From Nitrobacter vulgaris (GTDB lineage: Bacteria > Pseudomonadota > Alphaproteobacteria > Rhizobiales > Xanthobacteraceae): DNA of 37,535 nucleotides. The stretch is from the NCBI RefSeq assembly GCF_002028545.1, contig NZ_MWPQ01000041.1, forward strand, positions 1 through 37,535, in the 5' to 3' direction. The notes beneath the pieces are model-generated. The model was not told the DNA's origin and did not search any database. It worked only from the letters and a program-made list of their open reading frames with translations. This document shows, piece after piece, positions 32,201 to 37,535 of the stretch (positions are counted from its first letter, which is position 1; every line of letters starts with the position of its first letter). The position numbers and the translations under genes are program-made.

Positions 32201-34747
32201 GGCGACGGTGGCGAGGACGAGCAGGAGCCCGACGATGGCAGCCGGCATCGGCAGCAACCAGCAGAAGACGACCGCCATCAGCGTGGTCGGCGCAAGCAGC
32301 GAGCGCCTTAGATTGTCAAGCATCCTTAAGCGACCAAGGAGTGGCATCGTCCCGCCGCGACCAACGATCCAGGGCAAGAGCTGCCAGTCGCCACGCACCC
32401 AACGATGCTGGCGCTTGGCAGCAACGTTGTATCGATTCGGAAACTCCTCGACGACCTCGATGTCGGACGCGAGGCCCGCGCGAGCAAAAACACCCTCGAA
32501 GAGATCGTGGCTGAGGAGAGCATTGTCAGGCACGCGCCCGGCGAGCGCCGCCTCGAATGCATCGACGTCATAGATGCCCTTACCGGTGTAGGTACCCTCG
32601 CCAAATAGGTCCTGGTAGACGTCGGAGATCGCCGCCGCATACGGGTCTATACCTGCGGGTCCGGAAGACACTCTTTGATAGACAGACCCCTCACGGCCGA
32701 GCGGTAGCGCGGGTGTGACGCGGGGCTGGATGATCGCGTAGCCGCTAATGACCCTCCGCTCGCGCTCACTGAACTGCGGCCGGTTCACCGGGTGAGCCAT
32801 CTTACCGACCAGGCGGCGAGCGGCATCGCGCGGCAGTCTGGTGTCGGCATCGAGGGTGATGACGAAGCGGACATTGTCCGGAACACGAGGTGCCTTGCCC
32901 GCCACCGCCACGAAGGTTGTGTCGGGAGCCCCACGCAGAAGCCGGTTGAGTTCGTGCAGCTTGCCGCGCTTGCGCTCCCATCCCATCCACACGTTCTCGC
33001 GGGCGTTGAATACGCGGCGACGATGCAGAAGGAGGAAACGGTCGCCATCCGGTCCTGGGCCATAATGACGGTTTAGACGTGCGATAGCCTCGGCCGCGAC
33101 CCCGAGCGGATGTGCGTCGCCGGCGACGATCTCCCGGTCCGCATCGACGCCGTCCGAAAGAAGAGCGAAGGTCAGATCTCCGCCGGAGTCGGCGAGATAA
33201 TGGACTTCAAGCCGCTCGACCTGCTCCATGAGATCGACTTCATTCGTCAACAGCGTCGGAACGGCAATCAGCGTCCGAAACGATTTCGGGACACCCTCAG
33301 CGAGTTCTAGCCCAGGCAGGGTGGTCGCACCGAAGCTCCAGGTGATCGCACGGTTGACCAGTGCGGTTGCCACCCCGGTCGTCGGCAAAAATCCCGCCAC
33401 TGCAAACAAGACAACCCAGTTGGCGTCGAGGCCCGAAGCCGAAAGCGTCCATAAACCGAGGGCCAGCAGCGCCGCGGTGACCGACAGGATGACCCCAACG
33501 TAACCGATGACGCCAGGGCGCAGGCTAAGACGGCTGATCCGCAGTCGGGCACCCGGCCTGAAGCCGATCGTCCGTTCGAACGCACGGCGCCCCTCGGCGA
33601 TCAGATGATAGCCGGGCTCCCCAACTCTCTCGCGCTCCTTGGGATCATGTGCTTGCGCGGCCGCCCCGGAGGATACCAACAACACCTGCTCGGCAACCTC
33701 GATCTCGGACGATAGCGAGCCGCGGGCGAGTTCTTCGATCGCGCTTCTGTAAAGATTACGGGTTGGGAAATCCATCGCGGCAAACGAGCTTCCAACGCGA
33801 AGGTGCTTATCGACGAGACTGACGCTCTCGAACAGGTCCGCCCAGTCAATATCGGAGATCAGTCGCATGCTGGTGATAACGTTGCGGACGGAAACGTTGG
33901 ACGCGCCCAGCCTGTGCTGGGCATTCTGCACGACATCCTCGATCGAGGACTCCTGCAGACGGAGCCGCTCCGCGAGCAAGCCGAGCGCGGGAGTTGTTCT
34001 CGGATCCTGATCCCTCAGGCGCTTGGCGAGTTGCGCTGCGTACACCTCCGACAGGGGCGCACTCAAACGTGCGCCGATATCAGCGTCGAGCGCGGATTGC
34101 GCACCTCCTGATTCCAGAAGCCTGTCGGCGAGCCGATCTGCATCCGCGCGTTCTCCGCGTCCCGCGACGATCTGGTCTGCCAATCGTCGCAGGTTCTCGA
34201 TGAGGACGATGCGAAGGGTGATCGCAACGGCCCACAACTCGCCGATCGTAAGCGGCTGAACCTGCTGATAGGCTGCAATGAACCGGCGCAATATCTCTAG
34301 GTCGATGTGGCTGTCTGTGTGGGCGACAAAAGCCCAGGCCAAGCCGAATACGCGCGGATATCCAACAAACGGACCGTCAGCTAGTTTGGGCAGCTGCCGG
34401 TAATAGCCGGGTGGCAGATCAGCTCGGACTTCGCGGATCTGCTCTTGGACCAGGTGATAGTTGTCCAGCAGCCATTCCGCCGCGGGTACCACGCCTCGGC
34501 CGCTTTCGAGATCGGAAGCGCAGATGCGATAGGCTGCGAGCAAGGCAGCGGCATTTTCACTCAGCCGCGCCTGCAGAGATCTGACTGGCGGCGGTCGCGT
34601 CGTGACCTGCTGCGCTGCGGCCAAGCTTTCCGCATGCTGTTCGAGGCGTTCGACACCGAACAGTTCCTCGCGCACTGGAGAAGTGCCGTTCCACGGTGCT
34701 GATCGAGGGCGGGACCATAGCCCGCCGTGGAAGAAAGTCTGAAGCAT
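26201..34747 (-). CDS. ndvB: Cyclic beta-1,2-glucan synthase NdvB (GT84-GH94)
   Basis: 2,848 residues, uninterrupted, the normal size for this family. N-terminal region with PVREELFGVERLEQHAESLA (about 24-43). First membrane segments at about 410-470. The glycosyltransferase domain carries DADTRLPRD (about 640) and QHRWVRGDW (about 785). A second group of membrane helices spans about 815-985, followed by the glycoamylase-like linker. Two GH94-related beta-sandwich modules precede a C-terminal GH94 catalytic barrel with GTGDWNDGMNRVG (about 2520), the general acid Asp motif. The enzyme polymerises UDP-glucose on an attached chain, cyclises it, and controls ring size by phosphorolysis. The product goes to the periplasm and supports osmotic adaptation and host interaction. 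ATG 34747 fits the family start. Long antisense frames inside it are shadows. No EcfG motif was seen upstream. Confidence 0.96.
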   Translation of the reverse strand: MLQTFFHGGLWSRPRSAPWNGTSPVREELFGVERLEQHAESLAAAQQVTTRPPPVRSLQARLSENAAALLAAYRICASDLESGRGVVPAAEWLLDNYHLVQEQIREVRADLPPGYYRQLPKLADGPFVGYPRVFGLAWAFVAHTDSHIDLEILRRFIAAYQQVQPLTIGELWAVAITLRIVLIENLRRLADQIVAGRGERADADRLADRLLESGGAQSALDADIGARLSAPLSEVYAAQLAKRLRDQDPRTTPALGLLAERLRLQESSIEDVVQNAQHRLGASNVSVRNVITSMRLISDIDWADLFESVSLVDKHLRVGSSFAAMDFPTRNLYRSAIEELARGSLSSEIEVAEQVLLVSSGAAAQAHDPKERERVGEPGYHLIAEGRRAFERTIGFRPGARLRISRLSLRPGVIGYVGVILSVTAALLALGLWTLSASGLDANWVVLFAVAGFLPTTGVATALVNRAITWSFGATTLPGLELAEGVPKSFRTLIAVPTLLTNEVDLMEQVERLEVHYLADSGGDLTFALLSDGVDADREIVAGDAHPLGVAAEAIARLNRHYGPGPDGDRFLLLHRRRVFNARENVWMGWERKRGKLHELNRLLRGAPDTTFVAVAGKAPRVPDNVRFVITLDADTRLPRDAARRLVGKMAHPVNRPQFSERERRVISGYAIIQPRVTPALPLGREGSVYQRVSSGPAGIDPYAAAISDVYQDLFGEGTYTGKGIYDVDAFEAALAGRVPDNALLSHDLFEGVFARAGLASDIEVVEEFPNRYNVAAKRQHRWVRGDWQLLPWIVGRGGTMPLLGRLRMLDNLRRSLLAPTTLMAVVFCWLLPMPAAIVGLLLVLATVAIPAFLPSVFSVLPRRAGLRVRNHLGALAGGLRLAAAQTSFTVAFLPDHAQRAADAIARTLLRLFVTRRHLLEWTTAAKSTAAARLGMGGFYRGMAGGVVLGLALAALTLAAVPASWPLVLPFVLLWACAPALAFRISRAPPIARRLSISPADATDLRLIARRTWRYFETFVTPDDNMLPPDNFQEDPKPALAHRTSPTNIGLYLLSAVAARDFGWAGTTETVERLEATLGSMRKLAQFKGHFFNWYDTRDLRPLDPAYVSSVDSGNLAGHLIALANACEEWMDPTCMPDTRVGMNDALRLAREAAEALPTNAGGRGHSLFAALDDIETRLNGAEAIERIAASLNRLTEKAAAAARSVTPISEDCDTPDLLFWIGALKRIGLEFLRDRPGLADPAHPLNGRLKALANTAREMALAMDFAFLLDPDRKLLSIGYSLADNGLDPSCYDLLASEARLASLFAIAKGDVPTKHWFRLGRAVTPLGGGAALVSWSGSMFEYLMPSLVMRAPDDSLLGQTGHLVVKRQQAYGQSLGVPWGVSESAYNARDIEFTYQYSNFGVPGLGLKRGLSANAVIAPYATALAAMVDPARAEANYVRLVAMGARGRYGFYESLDFTRSRLPAGENVVIVRAFMAHHQGMTIVAIANTLYDGCMRARFHREPMVKASELLLQERIPTEVAIVHPRAEEVKSAPPGTVTEAVTVRRLSASTGGPPVTHLLSNGRYAVMLTATGGGYSRWRDIAVTRWREDTTRDYWGSFLFLKDSRSGKIWSVGARSDGSGADHDEVFFGEDHAQFVHRDGSLTTTTDILVLSEDDGEVRRVSLTNKGGRPREIEITSYAEVVLAAPAADNAHPAFSKLFVQTEHLPEFDALLATRRPRSNNEPRLWVAHFAVVEGEVAADPQYETDRARFLGRGRAVADATAILDGQPLSKTVGTVLDPIFSLRERVMVPAGKVARVAFWTVVASSRDELLGLIDKHHDRNAFDRAKTLAWTQGQVQLRHLGIATTEAADFQRLAAPILYADLRFRASSEAILRGAGAQSGLWPYGISGDLPIVVLRIYDIEDMAQVAQLLRAHEYWRMKRLAVDLVIVNEHAASYLQDLQIAIETAVRSSQSRPRVGDVPSQGTVYTLRADLMNVEARSLLHAVARVVLHAYRGTLADQLARLRPPSGGSLPLKHPKPRAAIPAAQQSAAAVATAGLEFFNGLGGFDKDGREYVTVLDGERLPPAPWINVIANSCFGFQVSTEGPGYTWAGNSRENQLTQWSNDPVSDPPVEAMYVRDEVTGDLWSPTAQPIRDGGLYVARHGFGYSRFEHEANGIALELLQFVPLSDPVKISRLTLSNRSGHARRLSITAYAEWVLGTSRGASAPFIVTEIDAASGAILARNPWSTAFPGRIAFADLGGRQTAWTADRAEFVGHNGALEAPAALVHGGTLSGAVGAGFDPCAALATSIELGAGETTEIVWLLGQCGSVEDARKLIARTRKTDLDTVLASVADHWDNLLGAVRVKTPDRTMDLMLNGWLLYQTLACRVLARSASYQASGAYGFRDQLQDTMALSFAAPDETRRHLLRAAGRQFVEGDVQHWWLPHSGQGVRTRISDDRVWLAFAAATYIKASGDTAVLDEVLPFLEGPTLGTGEHDAFFQPMIADEQASLFEHCARGLDQCLDLTGEHGLPLIGTGDWNDGMNRVGEGGKGESVWLGWLLVRTMALFAPFADIRDPDRAHRWRTHAASVQAMIERDAWDDQWYRRATFDDGTWLGSKDSEECQIDSIAQSWAVLSEAADPARAAGAMAALDRHLIRRDDGLALLFTPPFDITSRDPGYIKGYPPGLRENGGQYSHAAMWAIMAFAKLGKGACAADLFSLVNPINHARTLEEVERYKVEPYVVAADVYSVSPHTGRGGWTWYTGSAAWMYRAGVESILGIRREGAFLVVDPRIPSAWPGFEVAVTIASTYYDIHVRNLPGAGRNVVEAVLDGAPVGRIEGVVRVPLDGGKHVLLIHLGGVQSNLK

Positions 34748-35082
34748 TCGCGCCTTTCCGGCTGCACGGTCAGCGCCGTATGCGAGGGAGGACCGTCGCC
34801 CTTGCCAGAACGATTTATTAACAATGGCCGTCGCTGCTTTTCCGTAGACCGGATTCGTTCTTGAGAACGAAATAGAGTCAAACCCAGAACTTCACGAACG
34901 GGCTTTGCGCTTGCGGCGGGCGATGTGCGGTTTCTTCGGCGAGATTCAAAAACGGCTGATCAAAATCATTTCGCAAGGTCGAACAAGCAACGCCCAAGTC
35001 GGAGATGTGGCAGGCTTGAAGCCGGTCCTCTCTGCCCCAAAAGACCGATACGGCGAAGCGGGATGAAATTCAATGAGACCCA
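34748..35082. other. Upstream region of ndvB with repeat copy 2
   Basis: It holds the second copy of the 46-bp interspersed repeat (34846-34891) about 100 bases before the ndvB start. No gene is recognised. A minus-strand basic stretch (PKKPHIARRKRKARS, near 34900-34945) is preceded by a stop and is not supported. Confidence 0.4.
34846..34891. repeat. 46-bp interspersed repeat, copy 2
   Basis: 40 of 46 bases are identical, without gaps, to 16594-16639. The hairpin arms ATTCGTTC and GAACGAA are kept, although the loop base differs. Here it lies in the likely leader or promoter region of ndvB. Confidence 0.6.
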
Positions 35083-35337
35083 TTAACTTATGGCATCGAC
35101 CTTGGTGCGGACCTTCGTTTCCGCATTATACACTTCCACGCGGAGCATCGGAAATTTTTCTAGAAGTTCCTCACCGGCCGCTTTGGCGGCTTGCTCATCG
35201 GAAAAGTTACCCTTGAGCTTTCCGTCCACGACCATTGTAAAACCCTCAGTCGGGATAATGTCCGCGCGCTGAGCATTCCGAGGCCGAAGCTCCTCCAACA
35301 ACTGGGTTTCGTTCGGCTTATGCTTAAAGGTTTTCAT
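35083..35337 (-). CDS. Small hypothetical protein
   Basis: 84 residues from ATG 35337, with CAGGTAG upstream; the open frame extends to 35391 but lacks a ribosome site there. The sequence MKTFKHKPNETQLLEELRPR, ADIIPTEGFTMVVDGKLKGN, FSDEQAAKAAGEELLEKFPM, LRVEVYNAETKVRTKV has a strand-helix-strand pattern with a helix over about 42-58, a small alpha/beta domain. Not recognised as a named family. Single gene between ndvB and cspA on the same strand. Confidence 0.65.
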   Translation of the reverse strand: MKTFKHKPNETQLLEELRPRNAQRADIIPTEGFTMVVDGKLKGNFSDEQAAKAAGEELLEKFPMLRVEVYNAETKVRTKVDAIS

Positions 35338-35570
35338 GGCTACCTGATTTGTGGGGATCGCGTTTTGTGTACCGATTCGCGATTCCAGCATCGCGGCTCA
35401 TATTGCGGCAGCGAGATCCTATCGTCCGCATTCAATGGACGTGTCGCGACTGAGTTTTTACGTTTTTACAAGTCCAATTGCGGCGGAATTCCAAGCCAGC
35501 GCTGCCGTTGAACGTTTCGTGTTCAGCTCTTTCAATAGCTGCTGATCTAAGGTGCAAGCGCTGCACGAGC

Positions 35571-35599
35571 AAAACACCGCCGGCTTTGCGGCCGGCGGT
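35571..35599 (-). terminator. Intrinsic terminator downstream of cspA
   Basis: ACCGCCGGC and GCCGGCGGT (35576-35599, loop of six) form a perfect 9-bp stem. On the minus strand it is followed by GTTTT (35575-35571). It lies about 100 bases past the cspA stop. Confidence 0.65.
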
Positions 35600-35696
35600 C
35601 TTCATCGCGCTTCGATAACATGAGCACACCTCTGAACGAGGACACGCAACCGATCTAAAGGTCCCAGTACATCCGTGGGCACCCCAAATCGGCGAA

Positions 35697-35906
35697 TTAA
35701 TCGACGCGAAGGTTTTCAGCGCTGGTCTTGCCGCGCATGCTGTCGGTCTTAGCTTCGAACGAAACCTTCTGACCTTCGTCGAGGGAGCTCAAGCCAGCGC
35801 GTTCAACCGCGCTGATATGAACGAAGATATCCTGCCCGCCACCGTCAGGCTGAATGAAGCCGAAGCCCTTTGTCGCGTTGAACCACTTCACTGTTCCAGT
35901 TGCCAT
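35697..35906 (-). CDS. cspA: Cold-shock protein, CspA family
   Basis: 69 residues, the normal length. RNA-binding motifs RNP1 KGFGFI (14-19) and RNP2 DIFVHI (27-32) are intact, as are the aromatic residues of [10 protein letters not shown]. The C-terminal [20 protein letters not shown] is typical of the alphaproteobacterial CspA group. The protein is a five-stranded OB-fold RNA chaperone. ATG 35906 follows TTGGAGA. Its start lies inside an upstream small frame (35888-36049), which ends 19 bases into cspA; a long leader rather than an immediate promoter is therefore likely. A strong terminator is downstream. Confidence 0.95.
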   Translation of the reverse strand: MATGTVKWFNATKGFGFIQPDGGGQDIFVHISAVERAGLSSLDEGQKVSFEAKTDSMRGKTSAENLRVD

Positions 35907-36049
35907 TTGTAATCTCCAAGATACGCAAAAGCGCGTTCGCTCGCACGACCTCCGTGCAAGCTTGATCCGAGTTCAGCGATGTCTTGGGGAATGGAGCCGG
36001 TTTCGGCGCGGTCAACAAGCCAGAGCGACAGTTCGAACTTCACCCACAT
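35888..36049 (-). CDS. Candidate upstream small protein overlapping cspA
   Basis: ATG 36049 to stop 35888, 53 residues: [53 protein letters not shown]. The sequence looks coding (balanced, ordered) and the frame contains the cspA ribosome site before overlapping its start by 19 bases, which suggests coupled translation or a regulatory leader peptide. No strong ribosome site of its own. Not recognised. Confidence 0.4.
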   Translation of the reverse strand: MWVKFELSLWLVDRAETGSIPQDIAELGSSLHGGRASERAFAYLGDYKWQLEQ

Positions 36050-36169
36050 ATGGTCACTTAGGGAAAATACAAGGGGCCGGTCCAATCCACATTTGGGCAC
36101 CCTGCGTTATGAGGAAAGACTCAGAACAAATGAATAGCTATTGGACCAGAAAGGGCGCACGCTCATGGA

Positions 36170-36421
36170 ATGTCGTTGCAAACGCAATTTCTCGTGCAGG
36201 CCTTTAATGCCGCAAAAGGCGATCAGTTGAAGCCAGACAGGCCGATTGTGTGTCAATCAGCTGAGGGCGCCCGTCGAACCGCGCAGAGGCTCGCACTGTC
36301 TAAGGCAGGCGTCGTTGCTTTCTCCATAACCTCTGATGATGAAACCGGCGACTATGACGAGAAGCCGGCGATCTTTTATCGGGAAGGACAGGTCCCCGAC
36401 GAATTTAGTGAGATGCCATGA
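36170..36421 (+). CDS. Small hypothetical protein, first of an overlapping pair
   Basis: 83 residues from ATG 36170. The sequence MSLQTQFLVQAFNAAKGDQL, CQSAEGARRTAQRLALSKAG, VVAFSITSDDETGDYDEKPA, IFYREGQVP has the pattern of small rhizobial proteins with an ARR.A.RLA...AGVVAFS core, a helix and two strands. Function unknown. Its TGA overlaps the ATG of the next gene (ATGATG at 36418-36423), so translation is coupled. No clear ribosome site and no EcfG motif. Confidence 0.6.
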   Translation: MSLQTQFLVQAFNAAKGDQLKPDRPIVCQSAEGARRTAQRLALSKAGVVAFSITSDDETGDYDEKPAIFYREGQVPDEFSEMP

Positions 36422-36669
36422 TGAGCGCGCTGTCGGTACTATTTTTTGAAAACGGATTACCAGATCTTCCGATAATCCTGATCGAGCCGCATCGAAATCA
36501 GGAAGGGCTTTGGCGCATCAAGTTCTGCTACGCCGACGATGAGCCGCTCTCCATGAGTTCGGCTCAAGCTTCGGCGCTGGCCGGCAACCTTCATCAATTG
36601 GGCGAGGCCCAGTTGGCCGACGAGATCAACGACGCAGTGCGAAGCGCGAAGCGCTACTGCTTGATGTGA
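36418..36669 (+). CDS. Small hypothetical protein, second of an overlapping pair
   Basis: 83 residues. ATG 36418 and ATG 36421 are alternative starts, both overlapping the previous stop. The sequence MMSALSVLFFENGLPDLPII, LIEPHRNQEGLWRIKFCYAD, DEPLSMSSAQASALAGNLHQ, LGEAQLADEINDAVRSAKRY shows two strands then two helices. The LSSxQAxxLAxxL...LxxxIxxAVxxAxxY pattern recurs in rhizobial small proteins. Partner of the preceding gene by overlap. Function unknown. Confidence 0.6.
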   Translation: MMSALSVLFFENGLPDLPIILIEPHRNQEGLWRIKFCYADDEPLSMSSAQASALAGNLHQLGEAQLADEINDAVRSAKRYCLM

Positions 36670-36989
36670 ATGTTCCTGTTCAACGAGGCGCGTTATCAAC
36701 GAGTGGAGAGAGGCAAAGGTGCGCTGGGCACAATGGAACAAAGGCTCACGGAGAGGTTAACGGAAAACCGCAACCGATCCCGCGTACAACCATATCTACC
36801 GGTAACGCTCGCGGCGTCGAGCATTCGTCTACCCGAAGTGCGACTCCCTTCCCGGCTCGATGACTCCCACGGAAGGCCAGAGCTGGATCGCCGGCAGCGA
36901 TTTGAAGCCACCGAAATAACCGGAACGGAGATGCTTCTGCGCATTGGTGCCGGCCTTCAGCGCAGCGCTTTTCGAAAACCGCCGCCAAT
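36670..36989. other. Region with an open frame but no assured gene
   Basis: A plus frame of 107 codons starts at 36670, immediately after the previous stop (MFLFNEARYQRVERGKGALG and so on). Its composition is ordinary for high-GC chance frames, and an antisense frame is equally long. Not called. Confidence 0.3.
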
Positions 36990-37029
36990 TTAAATCACGC
37001 TGTAAGGCCTTAAATCACGCTGTAAGGAA
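36990..37029. repeat. Tandem duplication of 20 bp
   Basis: TTAAATCACGCTGTAAGGCC at 36990-37009 is repeated at 37010-37029 with the last two bases changed to AA (18 of 20 identical). The changed end supplies most of the GGAAC of a possible promoter. Confidence 0.7.
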
Positions 37030-37050
37030 CCGGGCATAACGGCGATTGTT
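37026..37050 (+). promoter_or_regulatory. EcfG-like promoter, GGAAC-N16-TGTT
   Basis: GGAAC (37026-37030), 16 bases, TGTT (37047-37050), 77 bases before ATG 37128. One base of the -10 differs from CGTT. Confidence 0.35.
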
Positions 37051-37127
37051 AGCGTCATCATCGCCCGACCTTTGGCAGCATCGGTGACTGAGAGGAGCGT
37101 GCGCTCCCGCCTGAAGTGGAGCAAGCT

Positions 37128-37292
37128 ATGTGCAAGACATGCGAGGAGCTCCGTTGGCAGATTGCCGCCGTTCGCGCACTTTCAACGGGCCTGACGGACC
37201 CGTCCAGTATTGTCCTCAACAAGGCCGACATCAAAGCGCTCGAAGAAAACCTGACAAAAGCAATAGCAAACCACTATCCTGGCGCGAAGTAG
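37128..37292 (+). CDS. 54-residue hypothetical protein with CxxC
   Basis: ATG 37128, preceded by GTGGAGC, to TAG 37292: MCKTCEELRWQIAAVRALST, GLTDPSSIVLNKADIKALEE, NLTKAIANHYPGAK. A CxxC at residues 2-5 is followed by helices, with a central DPSS(I)xLxKADxxxLE segment. Small proteins starting MCxxC are common in Bradyrhizobium. The CxxC may bind zinc or be redox-active, but one pair alone does not decide this. Function unknown. Confidence 0.6.
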   Translation: MCKTCEELRWQIAAVRALSTGLTDPSSIVLNKADIKALEENLTKAIANHYPGAK

Positions 37293-37386
37293 GCCCGCGA
37301 CGAGCTCAGTATACTTGCGGATACTTGGAGCACCGCGACATCACTACAGAGGCCGCCGGGCTCAAGCTCGCCGCACGGGGAGTTTG

Positions 37387-37535
37387 CTACTTCTTGCGAG
37401 CCTTGGCAGCGTCGGACTGCATAAGCCCCTTTAAACTAGGGTCGGGACCCATAAAAGTGATTCCTTCGGCGCTGAGTTTGTGATTCACGGTCTCGGACAG
37501 GAGGCCTTTGATGAGTCGCGATTGCTTTTGGCTAA
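37387..37535 (-). CDS. C-terminal end of a gene running off the window
   Basis: Minus-strand frame open from the right edge to stop 37389-37387: SQKQSRLIKGLLSETVNHKL, SAEGITFMGPDPSLKGLMQS, DAAKARKK. It is coherent and Lys-rich at the end. The start and most of the gene lie outside the window, so the family cannot be named. Confidence 0.5.
   Translation of the reverse strand, partial: SQKQSRLIKGLLSETVNHKLSAEGITFMGPDPSLKGLMQSDAAKARKK

Noticed and set aside
26837-32311. Plus-strand open frames of 452 and 504 codons (26837-28195 and 30797-32311)
   Set aside because: They lie wholly inside ndvB on the opposite strand; high GC keeps antisense frames open. Arg/Gly/Pro-rich translations with no domain.
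36670-36993. 107-codon frame directly after the overlapping hypothetical pair
   Set aside because: Random-looking composition, no ribosome site, and an antisense frame of similar length.
1-37535. CRISPR arrays, tRNA, rRNA or riboswitches
   Set aside because: No regularly spaced repeats, no cloverleaf-like sequences and no recognised riboswitch core were seen on either strand; short structured RNAs without known motifs cannot be excluded by eye.

Overview
The window looks like chromosome from a Bradyrhizobium-type alphaproteobacterium (Rhizobiales). It has high GC and rhizobial small-protein families, a SemiSWEET, an NdvB-type cyclic glucan synthase, and repeated promoter motifs of the form GGAAC-N16/17-CGTT. 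That motif is what is known for sigma-EcfG, the general stress response sigma factor of this group. The assignment is inference from protein resemblance and motifs; no database search was possible.

Layout. 1-600: end of an IS21-like element abutting a decayed UvrA-like gene. 595-3959: stress block with a YflT-like glycine-zipper protein, a small secreted protein, a frameshifted YidB-like gene, a GlsB/YeaQ membrane protein and a zinc alcohol/formaldehyde dehydrogenase; three EcfG-like promoters serve it. 4000-7300: mostly wreckage (Na+/H+ antiporter remnant, IS3 remnant, LigD ligase domain beheaded at the IS3 junction) plus one membrane-anchored coiled-coil protein. 7294-11800: DUF421 protein, broken Nudix gene, intact exonuclease III, Cys-rich mini-proteins, PRC-barrel protein, a coupled pair of tiny membrane proteins and two frameshifted small genes. 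11908-16356: imuB-dnaE2 mutagenesis cassette without imuA and with three inactivating lesions. 16673-19675: frameshifted DUF488 gene, a translationally coupled pair of methyltransferases, SemiSWEET. 19900-26015: small stress-type proteins, DUF1254 and quinone oxidoreductase remnants, intact phosphoglucomutase, two small hypotheticals. 26201-34747: intact 2,848-residue cyclic beta-1,2-glucan synthase. 34748-end: small hypotheticals and a cold-shock protein.

Two themes stand out. First, up to nine EcfG-like promoters, four matching GGAAC-N16/17-CGTT exactly, sit in front of stress, envelope and sugar genes, so much of the intact content looks like a general-stress-response island. Second, DNA repair and damage-tolerance genes are selectively broken: UvrA-like, LigD, Nudix, ImuB and DnaE2 all carry stops, frameshifts, truncations or IS junctions, while xthA is intact. 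Most small lesions are single-base indels in otherwise full-length frames, and the 8.5-kb ndvB frame is uninterrupted. Real decay is therefore more likely than poor sequence, but raw reads would be needed to exclude assembly error.

Intact genes fit a stress and envelope role: NdvB makes periplasmic osmo-adaptive glucan, Pgm supplies glucose-1-phosphate for UDP-glucose (the NdvB donor), and SemiSWEET moves sugar.
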